A stretch of DNA of 64,000 bases from Blautia parvula (GTDB taxonomy: Bacteria > Bacillota > Clostridia > Lachnospirales > Lachnospiraceae), in contig NZ_CP084061.1 in the NCBI RefSeq assembly GCF_020215665.1, positions 62,001-126,000 of the forward strand, read 5' to 3'. Positions 6,989 through 16,269 of this stretch are shown piece after piece. The position numbers were made by a program, and so were the translations under genes. Each line of letters begins with the position of its first letter. Position 1 is the first letter of the stretch. The notes below the pieces were generated by a model, which saw only the letters and a list, made by a program, of their open reading frames with translations, did not search any database and was not told the DNA's origin.

Positions 6989-8268
6989 AGCGGAGAGAGA
7001 AAATTCTGGATACCGGGCCACGGATCTGCTTTTTTGTGCAGACAGCATTTGGAACGGCGTTTTCGTATCTGACCAGCGGCGTGTTTTTAAGTGGCCTTGC
7101 GCTTCTTATGGGAGCAGGGGATGTGCTGGTCAGTTATCTGAGCGTGATCGTGAATATCTGCGGGGTGCTGATCCTTGGATTTGCGGCATATCTGGAGCGG
7201 TTTCAGAGCCGTAAGCGGCTGACTGTTATATTTACGGCACTTTCCAGAATCGCCACGCTTTTCATTGTACTCATACCGGCTGTGGTGCCGAACCGGATGC
7301 AGATCGCCGTCTTTGTCCTGGCGGTGGTCATGGCTTTTACGCTTCAGGCCCAGACGACGGTAGTGCTGAACCAGTGGATGATGGGGTTTATGGATGAAAA
7401 GAAAAGCGGACGTTACATATCACTGAGACAGACGCTGACACTGGGCGTTACGGTCCTGTTATCTGTGGCTGGCGGTTTCTGGATGGACCATATGCAGGGG
7501 GAATACCTGGGATTTGCCGTTCTGTTCGGGGCAGCGGCGGTGATGAGTATCTGTGAAGTCATGCTTCTGATGCGGACACCTGACAGCGCGCCGTACCGGC
7601 CTTTGAAAATAAATTGCGGACTTGGGGATGCACTGAAGATACCTCTGAAAGACAGGAAGTTTGTGGGATTTGTGGTTTATATCCTGGCTTTTTATCTGCT
7701 TCTCAATATTTCAGACAGCTTTACCATGGTGTATATGATGAAATATCTGGCACTTCCCTATAAAACGGTGACGGCTATGTATATGATCATATCCCTGCCC
7801 CAGATCGTGCTTCTGGGCTTATGGGGGAGGATCAGCGATAAGCGGGGACATGAATTTGTTTTGAAAACCTCCATCTGGCTTTTTGCAGGTGAGACATTGT
7901 TTATGTCTTTTGCGGCGCCGAAGAACTGCCTGTTGTTTATTCCGGCTGCGTTTCTTATATCTTCCGTTGCAAATGCCGGTTTTGTAGTCGCTGTGTTTAA
8001 CAGACGGTATGAGCTGATGCCGAAAGACAACAGGATCATGTATGATAATTTTTATACGGCAGTTATTGGACTCGGGTTTATTTTAGGCCCCATGATCGGA
8101 GGGGCAGTGAAAGGATTTCTGGAGGCAGGCGCAGCAGTGAAATCCACTGCTGCCATAAACGGAATTCACTGCCTGTATCTGATATCTACGGCAGGCATTC
8201 TGCTGCTGCAGGTCATTTATTACCGTGTGCAGGGAAGAAGGGAGGTGTGTGTCCATGTCAAGGGTTGA
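6979..8268 (+). CDS. MFS transporter
   Basis: 429 residues with about 12 hydrophobic segments and a typical cytoplasmic loop motif between the second and third (YLERFQSRKRL). It starts at ATG 6979 inside the end of the ROK gene, with AAAGGAG 5 bases upstream, and its end overlaps the start of the PHP gene, so translation is coupled. The substrate is unknown; the ROK partner suggests a carbohydrate or derivative. Confidence 0.8.
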   Translation: MFMKRREKILDTGPRICFFVQTAFGTAFSYLTSGVFLSGLALLMGAGDVLVSYLSVIVNICGVLILGFAAYLERFQSRKRLTVIFTALSRIATLFIVLIPAVVPNRMQIAVFVLAVVMAFTLQAQTTVVLNQWMMGFMDEKKSGRYISLRQTLTLGVTVLLSVAGGFWMDHMQGEYLGFAVLFGAAAVMSICEVMLLMRTPDSAPYRPLKINCGLGDALKIPLKDRKFVGFVVYILAFYLLLNISDSFTMVYMMKYLALPYKTVTAMYMIISLPQIVLLGLWGRISDKRGHEFVLKTSIWLFAGETLFMSFAAPKNCLLFIPAAFLISSVANAGFVVAVFNRRYELMPKDNRIMYDNFYTAVIGLGFILGPMIGGAVKGFLEAGAAVKSTAAINGIHCLYLISTAGILLLQVIYYRVQGRREVCVHVKG

Positions 8269-9154
8269 TCTTCATATCCATACAAAGTTCAGTGATGACG
8301 GGGAGTTTTCTCCGGAAGAGATCATCAGGCAGTGTGAGGCATGCGGGATGGAGTGGATTGCCGTAACAGACCACAATAGTGTCCGTGGCGTGGCCGAGGC
8401 TTTAAAAGCAGCCGTTAAAGTCAGGGTTATCCAGGGTGTGGAGCTGGACTGTGTGTATAGAGGACAGAATTTTCACCTGTTGGGATATGGCATTGATGTG
8501 AACCGTGAAGAATTTGCAGCCGTGGAACAAGATATTTTACAACAGGAGAGAAGGGCGGCAGAGGAAAAAATCCGGCTTTTCCGGCAGGCAGCAGGTATTG
8601 TGGTGGATGCGGATGAAATTCTTGCCGGGGCAGATAACGGCGTTGTGACCGGGGAACAGATTGCTGAACATGTCTTAAAACGCGGGGATGCAGACCGGTA
8701 TGAAATACTGGCCCCCTACCTTCCGGGCGGGGAGAAAAGTGATATGCCAAATGTGCGGTTTTACTGGGATTTTTTTGCAAAGGGAAAGCCGGCCTATGTG
8801 GAGATATCCTATCTATCCCTTCCTGATGCTGCGGCCCTGATACACAGCGCGGGCGGTGCGGCGGTTCTTGCGCATCCGGGGCAGAATCTGGGCGGAGATG
8901 ATGAACTGCTGGATCAGATCACGGAGGAGAAGATTGACGGCATTGAAGTATTTTCTTCCTACCACAGCAGGGAGCAGGCACTGCATTATCTGGAAGCCGC
9001 GGAACAAAAAGGCCTGTTTGTCACCTGCGGCAGCGATTTCCATGGCAAAAATAAGCCGAACATCGTACTGGGAGGTCATAATGCCCTGTGGAGCGATGAA
9101 AGACTTACATCAGAATTGAAAAAATGCTCCTTATGGAAACTGCCTGTTCTATAG
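8255..9154 (+). CDS. PHP-domain phosphoesterase
   Basis: 299 residues from ATG 8255 (GGAGGT 8 bases upstream; the start lies within the MFS gene). Metal-binding PHP motifs are in order: VDLHIHTKFSDDGEFSPEEI, then VTDHNS, a later IQGVEL, LAHPGQN, and GSDFHGKNKP. This is the YciV/RNase AM-like single-domain PHP group, which hydrolyses phosphate esters with two or three metals. Its tie to the ROK/MFS pair suggests it acts on a phosphorylated product of the imported compound, which is inference. The last codons lie inside a large terminator hairpin. Confidence 0.8.
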   Translation: MSRVDLHIHTKFSDDGEFSPEEIIRQCEACGMEWIAVTDHNSVRGVAEALKAAVKVRVIQGVELDCVYRGQNFHLLGYGIDVNREEFAAVEQDILQQERRAAEEKIRLFRQAAGIVVDADEILAGADNGVVTGEQIAEHVLKRGDADRYEILAPYLPGGEKSDMPNVRFYWDFFAKGKPAYVEISYLSLPDAAALIHSAGGAAVLAHPGQNLGGDDELLDQITEEKIDGIEVFSSYHSREQALHYLEAAEQKGLFVTCGSDFHGKNKPNIVLGGHNALWSDERLTSELKKCSLWKLPVL

Positions 9155-9179
9155 CAGAACAGGCGGTCCCATAAGGAGC
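9126..9179. terminator. Bidirectional terminator between PHP and GH120 genes
   Basis: A 54-base near-perfect hairpin: GCTCCTTATGG (9126-9136) pairs with CCATAAGGAGC (9169-9179), and CTGCCTGTTCT (9140-9150) with AGAACAGGCGG (9156-9166). The PHP stop codon sits in the loop, so the terminator is partly coding. It serves the convergent GH120 gene as well. Confidence 0.75.
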
Positions 9180-9187
9180 GGTAAGAA

Positions 9188-11197
9188 TTATAATACATCC
9201 TCTATTTCACATCCGCAGGCAAAAGGACCTGCAAGCGGCATCATATCGCGCTTTCTTCCAAAGTAATCCCGGTCAAATACAATAGGAGTTCCGTCAGGTG
9301 CTTCAAATTTCTGTTCCGGCTCAAATGCCTCACCCAGCAGTTCTGTGCTTACAAACGGAGTCTCAAATTTTGGCAGGTAATCATACAGATTGGTCTCCAG
9401 ACGGTATTCTCCGCCTTCCTCTTTTAATTCCAGCGTGATCTTGTGTTCCTCATCCACTTTATAATTTTCCTCTGCATCACACGGTTTGGCGCCGTTAAAG
9501 TATACATTGCCTCCGGTGTAGATGGGAAGATGGTCATAATAGATGTCTTTGTTGTCATGGTCCACAGCAGTCTCTGCGTTGAAGCGTCCAAAGTACGTCT
9601 CTGCCGTGGGATATCCGTCGTACGGTTTTGTTCCGCAGATAAACTGGTATTTATCCATGGTGCCCATGCCCTCAGATTCCGCATAGGCAGCCAGGTCCCG
9701 GCGGATTTCCTTCTGCACGAATATATTGTTGTAGAAACGTGCATCACCGTGAAGGATCGTCATAAATCCGGCAACCTCTGTGCGGTGCGGTACGTGATAT
9801 GGCGTATACCTCGGGGATGGCAGATATTGTCCGCCGTTATCTACACCGGCGCCTACCCAGGTAAAGGAACCTGCGATCAGGTTGTGTACAAGAGCGGTGC
9901 CCTGTGTGCTGATGCGGCATGCGCAGTCGGACAGAAGCAGATTGTTGTCAACCAGTGTGGGACCGTGGGAAACCTCGATAAAAATGTCCTCAGCCAGAGC
10001 CAGACCATTGGCAATCTCTGTTCCTTTTGGCGGAACATTGTCGTGGAACAGATTCTGTGTGACACGGGTCCCCTGTGCCTGCCAATCCAGCCACAGGCCG
10101 CGGGTGCAGTGGTGGAAATGGTTGCGGCGGATGATCACGTCAATGGCAGCATGCATTTTGATACCGCCGATCTCTGCGCCTGCCAGGTCCTGTTTATTGT
10201 TGATATGGTGAATGTGGTTGTCCTCGATCACAGAGAACACGCCGCCTAAATGTCCTACAATACCGGTCTGTCCGCAGTCGTGGATGTTGCAGCGGCGGAC
10301 AATGTGGGAACCGATGTTCTCTTTTGTCCATCCCTCAATCTGTGCCTGGCAGATGGCGTCACGTTCTGTCTGGGTTCCGTCTTTATAGAATCTGGTGGTC
10401 CACTTGTTTTCATTGTTCGGCTGCAGATATTTTCCCAGGGAGATACCGGAGCATTTGGAATCGGAAACCTCACAGTCCTCAATGATCCAGCCCTTTGACC
10501 AGTGGGGGCCGATCATGCCTTCCTGGTAAGCAGTGGGCGGTGCCCATGTGGTAGCTGCCTGTTTTACCGTGAAGCCTGACAGCGTGATATAATTAACGCC
10601 TGTCTTATCCGGGTAGAAGCAGTTGCGCCGCACATTGATCTCCACATTTTCCTTGTTGGGGTCAGCACCCTGGAAGTTGGCGTAGATGACAGTGAAGCCG
10701 TCTTCCTGTTTTGTGTACCATTTGTAGAGGGTAAAATCCGGGTCCCAGGAACCTTTGTAAATGGATGGGTTTGTGACATCCTCCAGTGAAAATGCCTCAT
10801 ACATGGATTTGCCGTTTATGTATACCTCACCGGTATGCACCGGTTCCGGAGCACGGTACCAGTCACCTGCAATGACTGTGGTGTAGGGGTTATAGCAGCC
10901 GAAGATACCGTTGGGAATACGGGCTGTCCAGACATTGCCCTGATACTGTGTCCAGTTTTTTACAGGTTCCGCGCCGGTAATGACAGCGGCCAGCGGCTCC
11001 TCTGAGCGGTAGACAATACGATTGTTTTCGTCTGTACCGCCGTTTTTCGGATTTACATATTCCCGGTAAATACCCGGAGCTACCAGGACTTCGTCTCCTG
11101 CGCGGGCGGCAGCGGCTGCCTCACTGATGGTCTGAAACGGTTTTTCCTTAGTACCGCATCCGTTTCTGGGAGCATTTGCGGCTACATAATAAATCAT
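9188..11197 (-). CDS. GH120 beta-xylosidase
   Basis: 669 residues, no signal peptide, so cytoplasmic. It starts YYVAANAPRNGCGTKEKPFQ and has the right-handed beta-helix layout of GH120. Known family hallmarks are present: GGIKMHAAIDV, then LWLDWQAQGTRV, whose Asp corresponds to the nucleophile, and DIFIEVSHGPTLVDNN, whose Glu corresponds to the acid/base. GH120 enzymes release xylose from xylo-oligosaccharides. The start at 11197 follows AAAGGAGGA. The gene is divergent from an AraC-type regulator 193 bases away, a common local-control arrangement. No xylose transporter or isomerase is in the window, so substrate entry must come from elsewhere. Confidence 0.8.
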   Translation of the reverse strand: MIYYVAANAPRNGCGTKEKPFQTISEAAAAARAGDEVLVAPGIYREYVNPKNGGTDENNRIVYRSEEPLAAVITGAEPVKNWTQYQGNVWTARIPNGIFGCYNPYTTVIAGDWYRAPEPVHTGEVYINGKSMYEAFSLEDVTNPSIYKGSWDPDFTLYKWYTKQEDGFTVIYANFQGADPNKENVEINVRRNCFYPDKTGVNYITLSGFTVKQAATTWAPPTAYQEGMIGPHWSKGWIIEDCEVSDSKCSGISLGKYLQPNNENKWTTRFYKDGTQTERDAICQAQIEGWTKENIGSHIVRRCNIHDCGQTGIVGHLGGVFSVIEDNHIHHINNKQDLAGAEIGGIKMHAAIDVIIRRNHFHHCTRGLWLDWQAQGTRVTQNLFHDNVPPKGTEIANGLALAEDIFIEVSHGPTLVDNNLLLSDCACRISTQGTALVHNLIAGSFTWVGAGVDNGGQYLPSPRYTPYHVPHRTEVAGFMTILHGDARFYNNIFVQKEIRRDLAAYAESEGMGTMDKYQFICGTKPYDGYPTAETYFGRFNAETAVDHDNKDIYYDHLPIYTGGNVYFNGAKPCDAEENYKVDEEHKITLELKEEGGEYRLETNLYDYLPKFETPFVSTELLGEAFEPEQKFEAPDGTPIVFDRDYFGRKRDMMPLAGPFACGCEIEDVL

Positions 11198-11228
11198 AGA
11201 TGTTATCCTCCTTTGGCTGTTTAAAACT

Positions 11229-11277
11229 AGTTACTATTCACAGTCCTGCAAAAAGCGCAGTTCTGTGAACAGTAACT
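11229..11277. repeat. Inverted repeat in the GH120/AraC divergent intergenic region
   Basis: AGTTACTATTCACAG (11229-11243) and CTGTGAACAGTAACT (11263-11277) pair 14 of 15 around a 19-base loop. It could be an AraC operator pair or a structured 5' leader of the GH120 mRNA. Its TAACTGTTC-like arms resemble dispersed repeats at 39426 and 62591. Confidence 0.5.
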
Positions 11278-11390
11278 TTTCTATTGACCTTCCCGGTCTT
11301 GTGATAATATAATTATACTGTGGATTTAGGGATATATAAATAATCATACTGCCTGAAAATATAAGAATCCTGCCATATACGGAGGTCGCT

Positions 11391-12323
11391 ATGGTACAAT
11401 TCAGAAAATTGGATATGGACGGAAGAAAAAAGGAAAAAATCGTTTATCAGAATCAGATGCTTCACTATGGCTTATATGTGCCGAGACCGGAGGCGTATTT
11501 CTTCGGGGATATTCCGTGGCACTGGCATGATGAATTTGAGTTCGGACATATTTTGGGCGGAAGTATGCAGTATAAGACCAATCATCATGAATTCATACTG
11601 CATGAGGGGGACGGAATATTTGTCAATTCCGGGGTTCTGCATTATCTGCATCCTCTGGAGCCTGTGGAGGAGGTAAGGCTGCAGTCACAGTTCTTTGACC
11701 GTTCTTTTCTGGCAGGCGCATCGGGAAGCATTCTGGATATCAAATATATTGTTCCTGTGCTGGAACAGAAACAACTGGACGCAGTGCCCCTTTACTGTTC
11801 CGATACGGGAAGCGCGGAGTTTCTGGAAAAAATGAGGGAAGGGGCAGAACTGAGCAGCAAGGGGGAGCCATTTTTTGAGCTTCGTCTGCGGAATCTTTTC
11901 TCAAAGCTCTGGGAGATGGTGTATTCCTGGGCAATGGATGAGAAGAAAAGCGGGACAGGTTTCAACGCCCTGGAGGATGAACGAATCAAACAGATGCTGT
12001 CCTATATTCAGGAACATTACAGTGAGAAGATCACGGTGCAGGATATTGCATCCAGTATACATATCAGTGAGCGGGAGTGCTACCGTCTGTTTCAGACGAG
12101 TCTTGGGGAGACACCTGTGGAGTTCATGATCTCCCTGCGTCTGCAGAAGGCACAGGAGCTGCTGCGTTATACGGATAAAAGTGTTCTGGAGGTGGCTGTG
12201 GAGACCGGATTCGGGACCAGCAGCTATTTTGGAAAAATATTTAAACAATATCATCATATTACACCGAAACAGTATAAGAAGCTTAATTTTGACAGGAAAG
12301 AACATCCCGAAAAGGAGACCTGA
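11391..12323 (+). CDS. AraC-family regulator with cupin sensor
   Basis: 310 residues. An N-terminal cupin (PWHWHDEFEFGHILGG, GDGIFVNSGVLHYLHP; residues ~35-100) is followed by two helix-turn-helix motifs (ITVQDIASSIHISERECYRL and VLEVAVETGFGTSSYFGKIF) and the closing HHITPKQYKK. ATG 11391 follows GGAGGT. The arrangement with GH120 suggests it activates that gene in response to xylose or a xylo-oligosaccharide. Confidence 0.85.
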   Translation: MVQFRKLDMDGRKKEKIVYQNQMLHYGLYVPRPEAYFFGDIPWHWHDEFEFGHILGGSMQYKTNHHEFILHEGDGIFVNSGVLHYLHPLEPVEEVRLQSQFFDRSFLAGASGSILDIKYIVPVLEQKQLDAVPLYCSDTGSAEFLEKMREGAELSSKGEPFFELRLRNLFSKLWEMVYSWAMDEKKSGTGFNALEDERIKQMLSYIQEHYSEKITVQDIASSIHISERECYRLFQTSLGETPVEFMISLRLQKAQELLRYTDKSVLEVAVETGFGTSSYFGKIFKQYHHITPKQYKKLNFDRKEHPEKET

Positions 12324-12324
12324 A

Positions 12325-12366
12325 ACGTGTGCGGCTGTCTGCGGAAACGCAAACAGCCGCACACGT
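12325..12366. terminator. Bidirectional terminator between AraC and MATE genes
   Basis: ACGTGTGCGGCTGT (12325-12338) pairs perfectly with ACAGCCGCACACGT (12353-12366), in the gap between two convergent genes. Confidence 0.8.
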
Positions 12367-12370
12367 TGCT

Positions 12371-13756
12371 TTACGCCGGAAGTTCTCCGTCTGCGGGCAT
12401 CCGCCTTATCTCTTTCCGGACCAGAAGAACTGCCAGGATACCGGCAGCCGCGTCCGCAATAGGACCGGCATACATGACTCCGTCAATTCCCATAAAGAGG
12501 GGGAAGATCAGGATCATGGGGATCAGGAACAGAATCTGTCTTGTCATGGAAAGCACAATACCGCGGGTGGCTTTGCCGATGGAAGTGAAAAAGTTAGCGG
12601 TCACCGGCTGCAGGCCGTTCAGGAAGGTACAGAACATAAAAATGCGGAAATACTTCTGGGCAAACTGATAATAAAGCTTGTCTCCGGAACCGAAAAGGCT
12701 GACGATCTGCCTGGGGAAGATCTGGAAACATATAAATGCAGTCACAGCCAGAATAGTTGCTGTTCCGGCTGCGCACAGATACGTCTTTTTCACCCGGGAA
12801 TAGTTTTTGGCGCCGTAATTAAATCCCACGATCGGCTGTGAACCCTGGGCGATCCCGATGACAATGGACAGGAATACCATATTCACCTTGGCTACGATCC
12901 CTACCACCGCAAGGGGAATGTCGCTTCCGTAGACGGAGTGGGAACCATAGTGGCGAAGCACATTGTTCATGGTTATCTGGACCACGGTAAGGGCCAGCTG
13001 ATTGAAGCAGGAGGCCATTCCGAGGGACGCGATAGCTTTGATACAGTGAGACCGGGGAATGAGATTTTTAAGCTTCAGCTCCACGGTTTTATACCGGGGC
13101 AGATAGAAGAGGACCAAACAGGCGGAGAATACCTGGCCGGTCACCGTTGCCCATGCAGCTCCGGCAATACCCCAGCCGAAGGTAAAAATGAACAGGGGGT
13201 CCAGCACAGTATTGATCAGAGCGCCGGAGACCATGGATATCATGGAATAGGTAGGACTGCCGTCCGCCCGGATCAGATGGTTGCCGCCTGTTGTCAGCAT
13301 AAAAAACGGAATGCCCCAGGTGGTGATCCCCACATAGGTCATGGAATAGGGCAGAACCTTGGGGGTAGCGCCGAAGGCCAGGATCAGCGGCTTCAGGAAC
13401 AGGCGGATCAAAATGACCAGGATGAGGCCGCACAGGATGAGGCTGCCGAAACCTGTGCCTGCAATATGCTTTGCCTTTTCTTCATGTTTACGTCCAAGTT
13501 CCAGATTAAAATTGGAGGCGCCTCCGATTCCTATGAGGAGAGCGATAGCTGTAGTTATGGTGGTAATGGGAAAAGCCACGTTTGTCGCGGCATTTCCGTA
13601 CATGCCCACGCCCTGCCCGATGAAGATCTGGTCCACAATATTATACAGCGCGTTGACCAGCATGCTGATGATAGCCGGTACCGCGAATTTGGGCAGTAAT
13701 TTACCGATGGGGCTGAAGCCCAGCGGGTTTTCTTTTATCTGTTGCGTATTCTCCAT
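12371..13756 (-). CDS. MATE-family efflux transporter
   Basis: 461 residues with 12 predicted membrane segments in two related halves. Typical MATE elements are visible: the start LPKFAVPAIISMLVNALYNI, VDQIFIGQGVG, and later AQGSQPIVGFNYGAKNYSRV. It is a Na+ or H+ antiporter of the DinF/NorM-like clostridial group that exports drugs or metabolites; the substrate cannot be told from sequence. Transcribed alone, convergent with the AraC gene. Confidence 0.85.
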   Translation of the reverse strand: MENTQQIKENPLGFSPIGKLLPKFAVPAIISMLVNALYNIVDQIFIGQGVGMYGNAATNVAFPITTITTAIALLIGIGGASNFNLELGRKHEEKAKHIAGTGFGSLILCGLILVILIRLFLKPLILAFGATPKVLPYSMTYVGITTWGIPFFMLTTGGNHLIRADGSPTYSMISMVSGALINTVLDPLFIFTFGWGIAGAAWATVTGQVFSACLVLFYLPRYKTVELKLKNLIPRSHCIKAIASLGMASCFNQLALTVVQITMNNVLRHYGSHSVYGSDIPLAVVGIVAKVNMVFLSIVIGIAQGSQPIVGFNYGAKNYSRVKKTYLCAAGTATILAVTAFICFQIFPRQIVSLFGSGDKLYYQFAQKYFRIFMFCTFLNGLQPVTANFFTSIGKATRGIVLSMTRQILFLIPMILIFPLFMGIDGVMYAGPIADAAAGILAVLLVRKEIRRMPADGELPA

Positions 13757-13851
13757 ATGAGTTCTCCATCCTTTCTGATTTTATTTTAAGCCATCTGAAG
13801 AAGAAATCCAATACAGAAATTTGATGAATCTGAAAAAAAGAGAAAATAGTA

Positions 13852-13910
13852 TTGACAGACAGGATAATACTTTGTATATTATATATGAACATATGAATAT
13901 GTATTCATAT
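13852..13910 (+). promoter_or_regulatory. Promoter with ArsR/SmtB-type palindromic operator
   Basis: TTGACA (13852-13857), 17 bases, TATATT (13875-13880), then ATATGAATA-TG-TATTCATAT (13891-13910), a perfect 9-2-9 palindrome over the transcription start. The TGAATA...TATTCA core is the type recognised by ArsR/SmtB/CzrA metal-responsive repressors. It precedes a metal-binding protein and a P-ATPase, so metal-induced derepression is the natural reading. No ArsR gene is in the window. Confidence 0.65.
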
Positions 13911-13944
13911 GAAAACAAGATGAACGGAAAAGGAGAAAGTAAAT

Positions 13945-14166
13945 ATGAGAAAAACATTTAAACTGGTAGATTTAGACTGTGCACACTGTGCTGCAAAAAT
14001 TGAGGACTCTGTAAGGAAGATGGAAGGTGTAACCGGAGTAGAAGTGAACTTTCTGAGTCAGAAGATGGTTCTGGAGGCATCTGAGGAGTATTTTTCTGAG
14101 ATTGCGGACAAAGTGGTGAAACGGATTCGGAAAATTGAGCCGGATGTCACAGTGAAAAAAATTTAA
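13945..14166 (+). CDS. HMA-domain metal-binding protein
   Basis: 73 residues that are just one HMA fold (beta-alpha-beta-beta-alpha-beta). The metal motif is DLDCAHCAAK, CXXC at residues 12-15. The Asp directly before the first Cys is typical of the Zn/Cd (ZntA/CadA) group rather than copper chaperones. It is followed by the P-ATPase gene, which lacks its own N-terminal HMA domain, so this protein probably acts as the detached metal-binding domain or chaperone of the pump. Confidence 0.8.
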   Translation: MRKTFKLVDLDCAHCAAKIEDSVRKMEGVTGVEVNFLSQKMVLEASEEYFSEIADKVVKRIRKIEPDVTVKKI

Positions 14167-14170
14167 GATC

Positions 14171-14204
14171 ATTGCGGCAGGGGGAACTGCCTGCCGCCGC
14201 AATT
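14171..14204 (+). terminator. Intra-operon hairpin between HMA protein and ATPase
   Basis: ATTGCGGCAGG and CCTGCCGCCGCAAT form a strong stem with no T-run. It may cause partial termination or stabilise the HMA part of the transcript, making more small protein than pump. Confidence 0.5.
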
Positions 14205-14222
14205 TATGAAAGGAAGAGAATT

Positions 14223-16118
14223 ATGACAAAAAAACAGAAAAAACAATTATACCGCATACTCACATCCATTCTCATTTTTCTGCCGGTCTTATGGCTGCCT
14301 CTGAATGAAACAGGAAAATTCATAGGATTTCTTGTCTGTTATGCCGTGATTGGGTGGGATATTATCTGGAAAGCTGTCACCAACATTCTGCATGGTCAGG
14401 TATTCGATGAAAATTTTCTGATGACCGTTGCCACTGTGGGAGCCATGTGTCTGGGGGACTATAAAGAAGGTGTGGCAGTCATGCTGTTTTATCAGGTGGG
14501 AGAACTGTTTCAGTCCTATGCTGTCAGCAAATCACGCCGTTCCATTGCAGGACTGATGGATATACGCCCGGACTATGCCAACGTTGTGAGGGATGGAAAA
14601 GAGACCAGGGTGGAACCGGATGAAGTTCTTGTTGGAGATGTGATTCTGGTCAAACCGGGAGAACGCATACCCCTTGACGGAATCGTTCTGGAGGGCAGCT
14701 CCACTCTGGACACCTCTGCACTGACAGGGGAATCCATGCCAAGGGAAACCGGGGCAGGGGCGGAGGTCATCAGCGGATGCATTAATCAGACAGGAACCCT
14801 GAGAATCCGCGTATCCAGGCCCTACGGGGAATCCACAGTTTCTAAAATATTGGATCTGGTGGAGAACGCCAGCAGCAAAAAATCAAAGTCCGAGGCATTT
14901 ATCACACGTTTTGCCAGATACTACACACCCTCAGTTGTGGCAGCAGCAGCACTGCTTGCCATATTGCCGCCTCTTATTACCGGGCAGGCGTTTGCCCCCT
15001 GGATACACAGGGCGCTGACCTTCCTGGTGATCTCCTGCCCGTGTGCGCTAGTAATCTCTGTTCCGCTGAGTTTCTTCGGCGGCATCGGCGGAGCTTCAAA
15101 GTGCGGTGTGCTGATCAAGGGAAGCAATTACCTGGAGGCACTGGCAAAAGCAGAGACTGTTGTGTTTGACAAGACAGGTACTCTGACGAAAGGGTCTTTT
15201 GCAGTGACGCGATGCTATCCCCGGGGAATCACCGGTGAAAGATTACTGGAACTGGCAGCCTGTGCAGAAAAAGACTCCAATCACCCCATTTCCAGGTCTA
15301 TTGTGAGGGCATACAGAAAGAATACCGAACAGTTTACAGTTTCTGATGTACAGGAGATCCCGGGACACGGTATCTCTGTCACTCAGAATGGAAAAAATGT
15401 ACTGGCAGGAAATGCAAAGCTGATGAAAAGCAGAAAAATCACGTTTCAGCCAGTGAAAGAAGCAGGTACCGTTGTCTACGTGGCGGAAGACGGGAAATAC
15501 CGCGGTGCTGTCCTGATCGAGGATGAGATCAAGGAGGACGCAGCCTTTGCTGTCAGCGAACTGAAAAAAGCAGGGGTGCAGAAAACGGTTATGCTCACCG
15601 GAGACACAAAGGCAGTGGGCGAAAAGGTAGCAGGGAAATTAGGGCTGGATCTGGTCTATACAGAACTGCTTCCCGCGGATAAAGTGGCACACATGGAAGA
15701 ACTGCTGGCCAGGACAAGTGAAAAAGGCAGGCTGGCTTTTGTGGGAGACGGGATCAATGATGCGCCGGTGCTCGCAAGAGCAGATATAGGAATCGCTATG
15801 GGTGGACTTGGTTCCGATGCGGCAATTGAGGCGGCAGACATTGTCATCATGACAGATGAACCGTCAAAGATAGCGGCAGCTATGCGGATTTCCAGAAAGA
15901 CACTGGCAATCGTGCGCCAGAATATAGTTTTTGCTCTGGGAGTGAAGGCCGTTGTTCTGCTTCTGGGAGCACTTGGAATTGCATCTATGTGGGCAGCAGT
16001 CTTTGCAGATGTGGGTGTTGCTGTCATTGCCATATTAAATGCAGTCCGCGCGCTCCGAGTGCCGAAGGAGGAGAAGGTGTTGAGAAAAGAAAATTTCCGG
16101 GAGGCGCCGGCAGGGTGA
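14223..16118 (+). CDS. Zn/Cd/Pb-type heavy-metal P1B ATPase
   Basis: About 631 residues from ATG 14223 (AAAGGAAGAG upstream). It carries the actuator TGES, the membrane CPC motif (ISCPCALVISVPLSFFGGIG), the phosphorylation site DKTGTLTKG, the SNHPIS His-Pro motif and GDGINDAPVLARADIGIAMG. CPC with this flanking sequence fits the ZntA/CadA zinc, cadmium and lead exporters. The N-terminus has no CXXC domain; the separate HMA protein just upstream supplies it. It probably gives metal-efflux resistance, controlled by the palindrome at 13891. Confidence 0.88.
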   Translation: MTKKQKKQLYRILTSILIFLPVLWLPLNETGKFIGFLVCYAVIGWDIIWKAVTNILHGQVFDENFLMTVATVGAMCLGDYKEGVAVMLFYQVGELFQSYAVSKSRRSIAGLMDIRPDYANVVRDGKETRVEPDEVLVGDVILVKPGERIPLDGIVLEGSSTLDTSALTGESMPRETGAGAEVISGCINQTGTLRIRVSRPYGESTVSKILDLVENASSKKSKSEAFITRFARYYTPSVVAAAALLAILPPLITGQAFAPWIHRALTFLVISCPCALVISVPLSFFGGIGGASKCGVLIKGSNYLEALAKAETVVFDKTGTLTKGSFAVTRCYPRGITGERLLELAACAEKDSNHPISRSIVRAYRKNTEQFTVSDVQEIPGHGISVTQNGKNVLAGNAKLMKSRKITFQPVKEAGTVVYVAEDGKYRGAVLIEDEIKEDAAFAVSELKKAGVQKTVMLTGDTKAVGEKVAGKLGLDLVYTELLPADKVAHMEELLARTSEKGRLAFVGDGINDAPVLARADIGIAMGGLGSDAAIEAADIVIMTDEPSKIAAAMRISRKTLAIVRQNIVFALGVKAVVLLLGALGIASMWAAVFADVGVAVIAILNAVRALRVPKEEKVLRKENFREAPAG

Positions 16119-16198
16119 ATTTTACTAAATTGAACCGCTTATTTTCGGCAATTATTTACGAAATCCATTCACTGTGGTAGAATTATTCTATAATTGTA

Positions 16199-16250
16199 TT
16201 GACAGAAAAAGAAAAAAGAATATAATGAACTTATCACTTGTCCTACAAGT
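16199..16250 (+). promoter_or_regulatory. Promoter and operator of the GntR regulator
   Basis: TTGACA (16199-16204), 16 bases, TATAAT (16221-16226), then ACTTGTCCTACAAGT (16236-16250), a dyad of the FadR/GntR form (TTGT...ACAA) just past the expected start of transcription. It fits negative autoregulation. Confidence 0.7.
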
Positions 16251-16269
16251 TGAGACGAAGGGAAGATAT

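Noticed and set aside
9443-10249. 268-residue plus-strand frame inside the GH120 gene
   Set aside because: Antisense shadow of a well-supported glycosidase; no ribosome site.
12938-13699. 253-residue plus-strand frame inside the MATE gene
   Set aside because: Antisense shadow; Gly/His/Gln-rich composition typical of reversed membrane-protein codons.
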